Source: CANHEE01 sp043777755
Lineage (GTDB): Bacteria; Bacteroidota; Bacteroidia; Chitinophagales; Saprospiraceae
NCBI GenBank assembly: GCA_043777755.1
Contig: JAYWHK010000341.1
Coordinates: forward strand, 1-5,677
Reading direction: 5' to 3'
DNA: 5,677 nt
Shown: piece after piece, positions 1 through 5,611 of the stretch
Position numbering within the stretch: the first letter of the stretch is position 1
How the letters are laid out: each line of letters starts with the position of its first letter
Program-made: the position numbers and the translations under genes
Notes under the pieces: generated by a model
What the model was told of the DNA's origin: nothing
Database searches by the model: none
What the model saw: only the letters and a program-made list of their open reading frames with translations

Positions 1-99
1 ACAGTATTTTGAAGATTTATAAAATATTTAAAATATTGAAAATCAATTATTTATAAAATATAGATTCAGATTCCCTTAGCTTAATGACATTGCCCTAAA

Positions 100-116
100 T
101 CCCTCCGAAAGAGGGA
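100..116 (+). terminator. GC hairpin upstream of the methyltransferase (possible terminator of an upstream gene)
   Basis: TCCCTC (100-105) and GAGGGA (111-116) form a 6-bp stem around a CGAAA loop, after one mismatch two more A-T pairs extend it, and the 3' side runs into ACTTTTAAAC. This fits a weak intrinsic terminator for a gene ending left of the window. The surrounding text (GCCCTAAATCCCTC...GAGGGACTTTT) also resembles a dispersed intergenic repeat that I recall from Bacteroidota genomes; that is memory, not a search. It lies only 26 bases before the methyltransferase ATG, so it may instead sit in that gene's leader. The rest of 1-142 is very AT-rich. I see no gene there and no convincing TTG / TAnnTTTG promoter. 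Confidence 0.4.
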
Positions 117-142
117 CTTTTAAACTTGACAATAACTAAATT

Positions 143-1516
143 ATGAGCAATAATACAGTGAAATTTATAGATTTATTTGCTGGATTGGGTGGAATTCGAC
201 TTGGTTTTGAACAAGCCTGTCATGAAATCGGCATCGAAACGGAATGTGTTTTGACTTCCGAAATAAAGCCTTACGCAGTGCAGACTTTGAAACACAATCA
301 TCATCATGAAAATTTTGTTGGCGATATTTTTCAAGTGAAAAATGAAGATATTCCTGATTTTGATTTTCTGTTTGGCGGTTTCCCTTGTCAGCCGTTCAGC
401 GCAGGAGGAAAACGACAAGGTTTTGCAGATACACGAGGAACTTTGTTTTTTGAAATCGAAAGAATTATTGAAGCGAAACAGCCACAAGGTTTTATTTTAG
501 AAAATGTGGAAGGTTTGGTAAAACACGATTTGGAAAATAAGCATGACGAAATCGGGCGAACCTTACAAACGATTCTATATAAATTGAGCGATGTTTTAGG
601 CTATCAAGTATCTTGGAAAGTATTGGATTCCGTGTATTTGGGTGTGCCGCAATCTCGAAAGCGTATCTTTATAGTTGGTACAAAAAACCATAAAATTTCT
701 CTAAATGGTTTTGAACAAAAGTATAATGTTTTGAAAGATATTTTGGAAAAAGGAAAACCGACAATGGACACTAATTTTACACGTAAGTTGCTGTCTATCT
801 TTACTTTAGAAGAATTGTATGGAAAATCTATCAAGGACAAACGAGGTGGCGATAACAACATTCACAGTTGGGATATTGGTATAAAAGGTGAATGTTCAGA
901 AGCGCAAATTAAACTCTTAAATCGTCTTTTTAAAGAACGAAGAAAAAAACAATGGGCGGCAGAAATCGGCATTGATTGGATGGACGGAATGCCGCTGACT
1001 TTGACTCAAATTCAATCTTTTTATCCTGTCAATAATCTTTTTGAACAAGTTAATTTGGAAGAAATGTTGGACGATTTGGCTCAAAAAGGCTATATAAAAT
1101 TTGAACATCCAAAGAAATTAACAACCGAAGCAACAGAAAATGGCTTGGTAACTTCTCGTATTTACGACGAAACGAAGCCAAAAGGCTACAATATTGTTAC
1201 TGGAAAACTAAGTTTTGAAATTAATAAAATCTTACATCCGAATGAAATTGCGCCTACTTTGGTCGCCACAGATATGGTAAAAATAGTTGTTCCAGACGGA
1301 AAAGGTGTGCGAAAATTGACGATTCGAGAAGGTTTGCGCTTGTTTGGTTATCCTGAAAACTATGAAATTCCTGTCAAAGAAACTTTCGCTTTTGATTTGC
1401 TGGGAAACACAGTGGTCGTTCCAGTGATTAAGGCAATTGCAGAACGGATTTTGGAGGCGATTGCCGTAGAAAAAGCCTTTGAAATCCAAAATTATTATGA
1501 ATTAGAGTTCGTTTAA
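143..1516 (+). CDS. DNA (cytosine-5-)-methyltransferase, type II-like
   Basis: This enzyme transfers a methyl group from S-adenosylmethionine to C5 of a cytosine within a short DNA site. The family motifs are in order: motif I FIDLFAGLGG (residues 8-17, cofactor binding), motif IV GGFPCQPFS (78-86, catalytic Cys82), motif VI ENV (120-122), motif VIII QSRKR (170-174), motif IX RKLTIREGLRLFGYP (390-404) and motif X GNTVVVPV (421-428). The region between VIII and IX (about 180-365) is the target-recognition domain. It contains a stretch that looks like a winged helix (about 283-320, LTLTQI ... DLAQKGYIKF), as if helping DNA reading. The 457-residue length is normal and all motifs are intact, so it is probably active. 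The ATG is the first start after an in-frame TAA at 137-139; no Shine-Dalgarno is visible. No intact restriction gene is in the window: it is either solitary, or its partner lies to the left or is the 1513-1647 stump. The target site cannot be read from sequence alone. Confidence 0.96.
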   Translation: MSNNTVKFIDLFAGLGGIRLGFEQACHEIGIETECVLTSEIKPYAVQTLKHNHHHENFVGDIFQVKNEDIPDFDFLFGGFPCQPFSAGGKRQGFADTRGTLFFEIERIIEAKQPQGFILENVEGLVKHDLENKHDEIGRTLQTILYKLSDVLGYQVSWKVLDSVYLGVPQSRKRIFIVGTKNHKISLNGFEQKYNVLKDILEKGKPTMDTNFTRKLLSIFTLEELYGKSIKDKRGGDNNIHSWDIGIKGECSEAQIKLLNRLFKERRKKQWAAEIGIDWMDGMPLTLTQIQSFYPVNNLFEQVNLEEMLDDLAQKGYIKFEHPKKLTTEATENGLVTSRIYDETKPKGYNIVTGKLSFEINKILHPNEIAPTLVATDMVKIVVPDGKGVRKLTIREGLRLFGYPENYEIPVKETFAFDLLGNTVVVPVIKAIAERILEAIAVEKAFEIQNYYELEFV

Positions 1517-1647
1517 TCTCTCCCATTATATTTTGCCGAAATTCCACCTAAAGTAATTTCTACACTTCCAATTTTTTCCTTTATTTTGAACTCATTAACC
1601 AATAAATCATAGATTTCGTTGGCAGTTATTTTTGTTTTATTTTGCAT
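1513..1647 (-). pseudogene. 44-codon ORF convergent with the methyltransferase; possible N-terminal stump of a restriction endonuclease
   Basis: An ATG at 1647-1645 opens a 44-codon frame that ends with TAA at 1515-1513, sharing three bases with the methyltransferase stop on the other strand. The peptide starts with a lysine-rich tip, then a predicted helix (ITANEIYDLLVNEF, 7-20) and a beta-like segment (IGSVEITLGGISAKYNGRD, 26-44). This reads as the beginning of a folded soluble protein, not as random AT-rich translation. It stops just where a strand would be expected to continue. Being tail-to-tail with a methyltransferase, the natural candidate is a restriction enzyme cut short by a deletion that fused its start to the end of the methyltransferase gene. 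I cannot assign a restriction-enzyme family, so the function is inference from position. It could also be a complete small protein or a chance ORF. Confidence 0.4.
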
Positions 1648-1735
1648 AAATATTGAATATTATAATTTTTTACGATTTTTTAAATAAAAAGTTGTGTTTT
1701 CTATAAAAATAGCTTATTCTTTGAATAATTGCTTA

Positions 1736-1816
1736 TTAGAATGCAAGATGTAGAAAAAAAGCCACTATCGCAGCAGGAATGTAAAGAAGAAAGCAAAGGA
1801 GAATATTTTTTGTCAT
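1736..1816 (-). CDS. 26-residue hydrophobic single-span peptide, unknown
   Basis: ATG at 1816-1814, TAA at 1738-1736 followed at once by a second TAA. The peptide has a short polar tip (MTKN) and then an almost unbroken hydrophobic stretch (ILLCFLLYIP, then AAIVAFFLHLAF), enough for one membrane span. The start is preceded by an A/T-rich tract like the starts of the secreted genes nearby and lies 14 bases beyond the palindrome that follows the CAVGYL-family gene. It could be a small membrane peptide, or the first membrane span of a lost transporter (the P-A-A-I-V-A-x-F-L-H pattern faintly recalls the start of CaCA-type cation exchangers; weak). No cleavage site is seen, so it is not an obvious signal peptide. 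No RNA partner for a type I toxin is apparent. Confidence 0.3.
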   Translation of the reverse strand: MTKNILLCFLLYIPAAIVAFFLHLAF

Positions 1817-1830
1817 TTTTAAATATTTTA

Positions 1831-1875
1831 TTTTTCAAACCTCGTAGGTCATCAAGACCTACGAAGTTTGAAAAA
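1831..1875. repeat. palindromic intergenic repeat, copy 1
   Basis: Arms of 20 bases (1831-1850 and 1856-1875) with an ATCAA loop; 19 of 20 positions pair. The arm reads TTTTTCAAACCTCGTAGGTC. The only mismatch, C1841 against A1865, becomes a G-U pair in RNA made from the minus strand. It begins 8 bases after the stop codon of the CAVGYL-family gene. A strong hairpin here could end or protect the transcript. There is no U-tract after the stem apart from the stem's own ends, so it is not a textbook intrinsic terminator. Confidence 0.9.
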
Positions 1876-1883
1876 CGTTAAAA

Positions 1884-2947
1884 TTATTCATAAGTGGTTT
1901 TTACAATTTTCCAAGTTTGAAGGTTTGGCGAACCGTCGGCATTGGTAATTGTTGGCGAATTATTTTCTATATATACTTTTACAATGTGCTGTGTTGTTAT
2001 TTTTATGGCTTCTTTGTTTTGAACAAACCATATCATCCATTGCCATTGGTTGTCTTTGAATACAAAATAATCTTGTTGAAGATACACCGTTGGGGCGGTA
2101 TCGTTTTCTTTACAAAACAATAACTGCTTGTATTTGTAACGATAACCTTCGGGAAAAGAGTACAGCGGTATTTCATCGTAAAGCGTGCCTTTGAAATTTG
2201 GGTCGTCAATGGCATAAAATTTATTTTTAGCATTATTTTTACCTGTAAATGCTTGCGATATGATGTAATCTGTACCCGAAAATTGATATTTTTTGAGTGT
2301 ATAAGTACAAATTTCGTTTGACGTATTGTAACATTCATTATTCAAAATAATAAAATAGAAAGTTTTATCTGTTAGTACATCTGTTAGTTTTTGCTTCAAT
2401 GCGTTTTCTTTTATTTCTCGTTTTCTTTGCTTTTTTAATCTAATTTTTTCTTGTCTTTTTTGCTCTTTTTTTAGTTTTTTTAATGCTTCTATTTGTGCAG
2501 GCGTTAAAGGTGGTGGTTTGGGATAGCTGGGTTGTATCATGGCACAATCGTCTATACTCATTCCGTATTTTTGTGTCCATGCCTCTACTTCGGGCAATTT
2601 CATATTTTTTATATACTCGTATTGGTATTTTTTGTTTATTTTTTGAGCTAATTCTATACCTTCGGTTTGGGCAATAAGATAGCCTACCGCACAGATATTG
2701 CCCGAAACGGTATCTATAAAACAAGGGCGAGTTTGACCCATATATTTCCGATTGGAAGGGTACTCTGCAAGGGTAATGTATTGTTGGAGCAAATGTAAAA
2801 CCTCCGTTCTGCCTTTTTGCTGTGTCGTAGATAGATTGGGTTGTGCAGCCCTAAGATTTGTCAATACATACTATTGACAACCGTTTGCGCTTTTGCCGAA
2901 CCGATAGCAAGGGCAAGAAGGAACGAAAAAAGTATTGTATTTTTCAT
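1884..2947 (-). pseudogene. secreted CAVGYL-family protein, frameshifted after the signal peptide
   Basis: Two frames together make one gene. The first opens at ATG 2947-2945, encodes a classical signal peptide ending SAKA-Q, and stops at TGA 2863-2861. The second runs to TAA at 1886-1884 and has no ATG near its beginning, only TTG at 2864-2862. Numbered from that TTG (326 codons) it has: a helical part (about 10-33), the signature RPCFID...GNICAVGYLI (46-64), a helix pair ending CAMIQPSY (107-114), a proline stretch (115-122), a Lys/Arg/Glu-rich coiled-coil-like helix (122-162), and a beta-rich domain (about 163-326) that I do not recognise. The signature occurs in uncharacterised secreted Bacteroidota proteins that I recall; their function is not known to me. 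One base missing near 2861-2869 would explain the break: either decay or a sequencing error. There is no obvious slippery site for programmed shifting. The ATG overlaps the stop of the upstream Asp-box remnant (ATGA). Confidence 0.75.
2861..2947 (-). other. signal-peptide frame detached from its mature protein
   Basis: A 28-codon frame: MKNTILFSFLLALAIGSAKA, predicted cleavage between residues 20 and 21, then QTVVNSMY and TGA. The n-, h- and c-regions are all normal for signal peptidase I in Bacteroidota. Such a peptide has no role alone, and the next frame begins at the point where this one stops. It is therefore best read as the 5' end of the gene at 1884-2947. If the window is error-free, the mature protein could only be made from the weak TTG at 2864 and would stay in the cytoplasm. 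Confidence 0.8.
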
Positions 2948-3144
2948 CTTTTTTTTATTTTATTTAAATTTGATACTAACGTTGATTTTACGACTTTAAA
3001 CGTTTTTCCAAAATCTTTTGACTTCCATATTTCATCATAAATATACCATTTTAGACCAATATTTTTATGGCTTTGATGATTGGTTAAAATTCGACCGTTT
3101 TTTTTGAAAACAAAACTATGAAACCAACGATATGTTATTTTTTG
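2944..3144 (-). pseudogene. C-terminal fragment of a third Asp-box (BNR) protein
   Basis: An open frame of 66 codons without an ATG lies between TAA 3147-3145 and TGA 2946-2944. Its translation is protein-like, with runs such as TYRWFHSFVFKKNGRI and LKWYIYDEIWKS. It contains a clean Asp-box, SKDFGKTFK (residues 42-50), nearly the same as the last nine residues of the two Asp-box genes at 4358 and 5081. The DNA here (2995-3018) also resembles their 3' ends, so a common origin is likely. Unlike them, the frame runs on for 16 residues (VVKSTLVSNL...) before its stop, which overlaps the next gene's start as ATGA. The open frame begins right beside the palindrome at 3151-3183, as if its front was lost at that junction. 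With no start codon it is most likely a relic. Confidence 0.6.
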
Positions 3145-3150
3145 TTATTA

Positions 3151-3183
3151 AAACCTCGTAGGTTTTTAAAACCTACGAGGTTT
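3151..3183. repeat. palindromic intergenic repeat, copy 2 (perfect)
   Basis: Two perfect 16-base arms, AAACCTCGTAGGTTTT (3151-3166) and its complement (3168-3183), around a single T. It begins 7 bases after TAA 3193-3191, the distal stop of the beta-helix gene, and ends 6 bases before the open frame of the Asp-box remnant. Its location matches copies 1 and 3, directly after a minus-strand stop. In a transcript a few bases at the centre must stay unpaired to form the loop. Confidence 0.93.
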
Positions 3184-3190
3184 GCCGATT

Positions 3191-3361
3191 TTAAAAATTT
3201 TCCACCTCAAACCGCACCCATTTTTCATAATCGCCCGTAAAATCATCAATGCGTTTTAGGAGTTCGGACAGTGGAATATCGTATTTGTTTTTGTTGATGC
3301 GATAGCCTAAAAAAGCCTTTTTATCTGATTTCGCATCGTTGCCAACTTCTATAAATGCCGT
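3191..3361 (-). pseudogene. in-frame continuation of the beta-helix gene beyond its stop codon
   Basis: Directly after the TAA at 3364-3362 the same frame stays open for 56 codons (TAFIEVGNDAKSDKKAFLGY ... EKWVRFEVENF) and stops at TAA 3193-3191. It has no Met, Val-GTG or Leu-TTG near its beginning that would make an independent start, and the composition is that of a normal folded protein. Replacing the TAA by any sense codon would give a 360-residue protein. The palindrome that follows real stop codons elsewhere in the window follows this distal stop by 7 bases. The simplest reading is a nonsense mutation that removed the C-terminal cap of the beta-helix protein. Stop-codon readthrough is possible but nothing in the local sequence argues for it. 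Confidence 0.65.
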
Positions 3362-4273
3362 TTAAAAGTTAGAAAAACGATTGTTTTTCACTACAAAATC
3401 GCCCAATCTACAACCAAGATCAGGGTCTATACTTAAAAGTATGTCGCAGCCTTCCACTTGATTTTTGGTAACGACAAAATGCGATTTTTCAATCACATAA
3501 GTACCATTATAATTCAATTCTAAGGCAAATGCTTTGTTGTAATTTTTGATGATATTGTTTTCTATCACCACCGTTCTCTCCGAAGCGTAGGCAAATTCTG
3601 CTTGAATAGCAATGCAATGATTGTGATTGTTTTTAAAAAGGCTATCCAACTCAAAGTGATTGTTTCGGATTGTAATGATTGCCCCTGCGACACTTCCTCG
3701 GTCGATATAAATAGTGTTGTAAGAAACATTCCGAAATTGATTACGTTCAATCGTGGCTGCGCCAAACTCTTTGATATAAAATGCTGAATGATTAAAAAAA
3801 TTATCCTTGTAGGTTGCCATTCCATTGCGGCTTGCTACGTTTGTTTTTAGAAATAAATTGTCGTCACAAGTAAGCGTTTTGCAACTATTATCAAATTGAC
3901 TATTGCTAAAAATACAGTTTTTAAACTCGCCCGAGCCCTTTTCAAAACCACGAACATCAAGTTTTGTATGGTCAAAAATGCAATATTTTGCCACAATTTT
4001 ATCATTGCTTTGCAAGTGTTTTATTTTTATCTTAATGCTGTCTTTTTCTTTGCCAATCAAAATCAGCGTACCGTCAATCTCTAATTTGTTGCCTTCCAAG
4101 ACTACCCCTGGCTCAATAGAAAGGATTGCATCTTTGTCCACGTACGTTTTGTTGAAGGTCAAAGGCGACATAGATTTGCGAATAACGTAATCGTCGTCTA
4201 TGATGCTTGGCAGTTGTGCCATACACATCATTATTTTTAGGCAAAAAAAGAGAAATAGGATTATTTTTTTCAT
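3362..4273 (-). CDS. secreted right-handed parallel beta-helix protein (probably C-terminally truncated)
   Basis: The chosen start, ATG 4273-4271, gives 303 residues beginning with MKKIILFLFF and a signal peptide ending CMA-Q (cleavage near residue 19). The longer frame to 4306 would start inside a palindromic repeat and put 11 polar residues before the signal, so it is unlikely. After an entry strand (ILSIEPGVVLEGN, LEIDGTLILIGKEKDSIKI) the mature part is a series of short beta rungs with Asn-rich turns: YCIFDHTKLDV, FKNCIFSNSQF, YKDNFFNHSAFYI, IERNQFRNVSYNTIYI, IRNNHFELDS, IENNIIKNYNKAFAL, VKNNRFSNF. This is the pattern of right-handed beta-helix (pectate lyase/NosD-like) folds. No catalytic set can be recognised, so a surface or binding role is as likely as an enzyme. 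The last rung runs directly into the TAA, and the frame is open beyond it. The gene follows copy 3 of the palindrome and is co-oriented with the Asp-box genes. Confidence 0.8.
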   Translation of the reverse strand: MKKIILFLFFCLKIMMCMAQLPSIIDDDYVIRKSMSPLTFNKTYVDKDAILSIEPGVVLEGNKLEIDGTLILIGKEKDSIKIKIKHLQSNDKIVAKYCIFDHTKLDVRGFEKGSGEFKNCIFSNSQFDNSCKTLTCDDNLFLKTNVASRNGMATYKDNFFNHSAFYIKEFGAATIERNQFRNVSYNTIYIDRGSVAGAIITIRNNHFELDSLFKNNHNHCIAIQAEFAYASERTVVIENNIIKNYNKAFALELNYNGTYVIEKSHFVVTKNQVEGCDILLSIDPDLGCRLGDFVVKNNRFSNF

Positions 4274-4302
4274 TTTTTTAAAAATTTGTTGTTGTATTGG
4301 CT

Positions 4303-4339
4303 TCAAACCTCGTAGATTTTCAAAACCTACGAGGTTTGA
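4303..4339. repeat. palindromic intergenic repeat, copy 3
   Basis: Arms TCAAACCTCGTAGATTTT (4303-4320) and 4322-4339 around a single C; 17 of 18 positions pair. The mismatch A4316/C4326 becomes a G-U pair in minus-strand RNA. It starts 18 bases after the stop of the Asp-box gene at 4358 and ends 29 bases before the beta-helix gene's ATG, so it separates the two. It may act as a transcript end or as a stabilising hairpin. Confidence 0.9.
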
Positions 4340-4357
4340 TTAAAATGAGGTCTGATT

Positions 4358-4413
4358 TTATTTAAAAGTTTTACCAAAATCTTTGGAGATGAATTTTTGT
4401 GTACCAATATCTT
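4358..4413 (-). repeat. 3' end of Asp-box gene, direct repeat unit 1
   Basis: The last 56 bases of this gene match the last 56 bases of the next one (5081-5136) at 53 positions, stop codon included. The conservation falls off further into the genes. This shows either a recent tandem duplication followed by divergence, or gene conversion limited to the C-terminal Asp-box. Confidence 0.85.
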
Positions 4414-5080
4414 TATTTTCATTATTGGTGTATTTGCAACTAACGGTAATTTTTCCTTTTTTAGTGCAGTTTATTTTCATTATGCCTATATTTATTGGTT
4501 CTTTAATCGTTGTATTTAGGGTTTTTATTTCCCAAGTTGTGCCGCCATCATAAGTGATATAAATTTGAGGATTTTCCCGAATATGATTATAATAAAAGAG
4601 TATTACATTTTCATTTAATCTGCGAATAGGGCTGATTATTTGAGGCAAAAAAGGTGAGTGTCCTAAATTATTTTGTTTCCAAGTGTTCCCACCATCACTG
4701 GTAGAATTAACAGAAAATGGAACGGAATAGCAACCTCCGCCAAATAAAATAATTATTCCTTTTTGAGTGGTTGCAAAATCAATAAGACCTCCAAGAGGTC
4801 CTCCACAAGGTGTGTTTATCCGATTTGTAAAATTAGATTTATAAATCAATTCGCCCTTGCTATTTTCGCATTGAACATAATAATTGTATCTATATGATAG
4901 CGTATCTATATGAGCGCACAAAAAGACCCTGTCTTTATTTGGTAATTCTTGATACGCTAAAACCGTCGCTTCCAACAAATTATTTTTAATTTCAAACGCT
5001 CTTTTTATGTCGTTTGTTTGTGCTACTGCATTGATTGTCATTAGGCAGAGAATAAAAGTTATTAGATTTTTCATTTTCAT
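4358..5080 (-). CDS. secreted Asp-box (BNR) repeat protein
   Basis: 240 residues from ATG 5080-5078; a second ATG at codon 3 (5074) gives an equally good signal peptide, MKNLITFILCLMTINAVA-Q. The mature part has three Asp-boxes of the S/T-x-D-x-G-x-T-W type: TSDGGNTW (127-134), TYDGGTTW (176-183) and SKDFGKTF (232-239), about 50 residues apart. These are the turn motifs of beta-propeller proteins such as sialidases and Ycf48-like proteins. The protein is too short and lacks the arginine triad context needed to call it a sialidase, so it is better seen as a small, possibly incomplete propeller exported to the periplasm or outside; partner unknown. Its start abuts the stop of the upstream paralogue (TAAATG) with no gap, which suggests co-translation. 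The stop is followed by palindrome copy 3. Confidence 0.85.
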   Translation of the reverse strand: MKMKNLITFILCLMTINAVAQTNDIKRAFEIKNNLLEATVLAYQELPNKDRVFLCAHIDTLSYRYNYYVQCENSKGELIYKSNFTNRINTPCGGPLGGLIDFATTQKGIIILFGGGCYSVPFSVNSTSDGGNTWKQNNLGHSPFLPQIISPIRRLNENVILFYYNHIRENPQIYITYDGGTTWEIKTLNTTIKEPINIGIMKINCTKKGKITVSCKYTNNENKDIGTQKFISKDFGKTFK

Positions 5081-5136
5081 TTATTTAAAAGTTTTACCAA
5101 AATCGGTGGAGATAAATTTTTGTGTACCAATATCTT
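5081..5136 (-). repeat. 3' end of upstream Asp-box paralogue, direct repeat unit 2
   Basis: This partner of 4358-4413 differs from it at three of 56 positions (CGGTGG for CTTTGG, GATA for GATG). It encodes the shared C-terminus ending DIGTQKFIS-T/K-DFGKTFK. Confidence 0.85.
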
Positions 5137-5611
5137 CCCCTTTATCATTTTTGTAGGTACATAAAACAATTATTTTTCCTTTTGTATCAAAATCTATTTT
5201 CATAGTATTACAAAAACCTTTTTCTTTACTGTTTGGGTTTATTATTTTTCTTTCCCAATTCATACCACCATCACGAGTGATGTAAAAACTATTTTGGTTA
5301 TCATGGAACCGTTTTTTAAAATAAACCAAAACTACATCTTCGTTTATTCTCACAATTTCAAAAGGACTTGTTCCTCCCGAACCTCCTACATTGGATTGTT
5401 TCCAAGTAGTGCCACTGTCAATAGTGCTGTATGCTGTTATTGAAGTTCCATAATTATTATTACAAAAAAATAAAATTCCTTTTTGTGTATTTACAAAATC
5501 AATGCTTGACAATTCTAATATGTTATAAACAAAGTCTATTGGCTTTTTATACAGCACTTCGCCTAATTCGTTTTCAGTTTGTATAAACTCGATGTTCCAG
5601 TTTTTGAAATT
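5081..5611 (-). pseudogene. 5'-truncated paralogue of the secreted Asp-box protein
   Basis: The frame is open from 5611 (after TAA 5614-5612) to the stop at 5083-5081. A GTG at 5557 would give 158 residues, but homology to the neighbour starts 18 codons earlier: WNIEFIQTENELGEVLYK lines up with residues of the neighbour near YNYYVQCENSKGELIYK (about 65-81). The roughly 60 leading residues of the neighbour, including its signal peptide, have no counterpart. Asp-boxes, counted from GTG: TIDSGTTW (45-52), TRDGGMNW (94-101, Thr replaced by Asn) and STDFGKTF (150-157). No ATG is in frame. An ATG at 5619-5617 would enter this frame if the A5 run in the transcript (5601-5605) had one more base, but the product would still lack a signal peptide. 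It most likely is a relic of a tandem duplication. The right-hand 66 bases (5612-5677) are nearly pure A/T and hold no gene that I can see. Confidence 0.7.

Noticed and set aside
2..22. Six codons QYFEDL followed by TAA at the left edge, perhaps the end of an upstream gene
   Set aside because: Too short to support; other frames in this AT-rich stretch are equally open.
36..68. TTG (36-38) and TAGATTCA (61-68) as a Bacteroidota-type promoter for the methyltransferase
   Set aside because: The downstream box matches TAnnTTTG only partly, the spacing is doubtful, and such matches are expected by chance in AT-rich DNA.
1741..1881. Plus-strand ORF of 46 codons
   Set aside because: Its second half is the translated palindrome and its first half is the reverse of the hydrophobic peptide frame; the composition is not protein-like.
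3111..3118. Minus-strand TAGTTTTG, an exact match to TAnnTTTG, as a promoter of the CAVGYL gene
   Set aside because: No TTG is at the right distance upstream, and the site lies within the coding remnant of the Asp-box protein.
4274..4306. Eleven extra N-terminal codons of the beta-helix gene (ATG at 4306)
   Set aside because: That start lies within palindrome copy 3 and would bury the signal peptide behind polar residues.
1831..4339. The three palindromes as a CRISPR array
   Set aside because: They are more than 1 kb apart, separated by genes, and vary in loop and arms.
4358..5080. Asp-box gene as a sialidase
   Set aside because: The Asp-boxes are a fold motif only; the protein is too short and the catalytic arginines and the FRIP-type motif are not seen.
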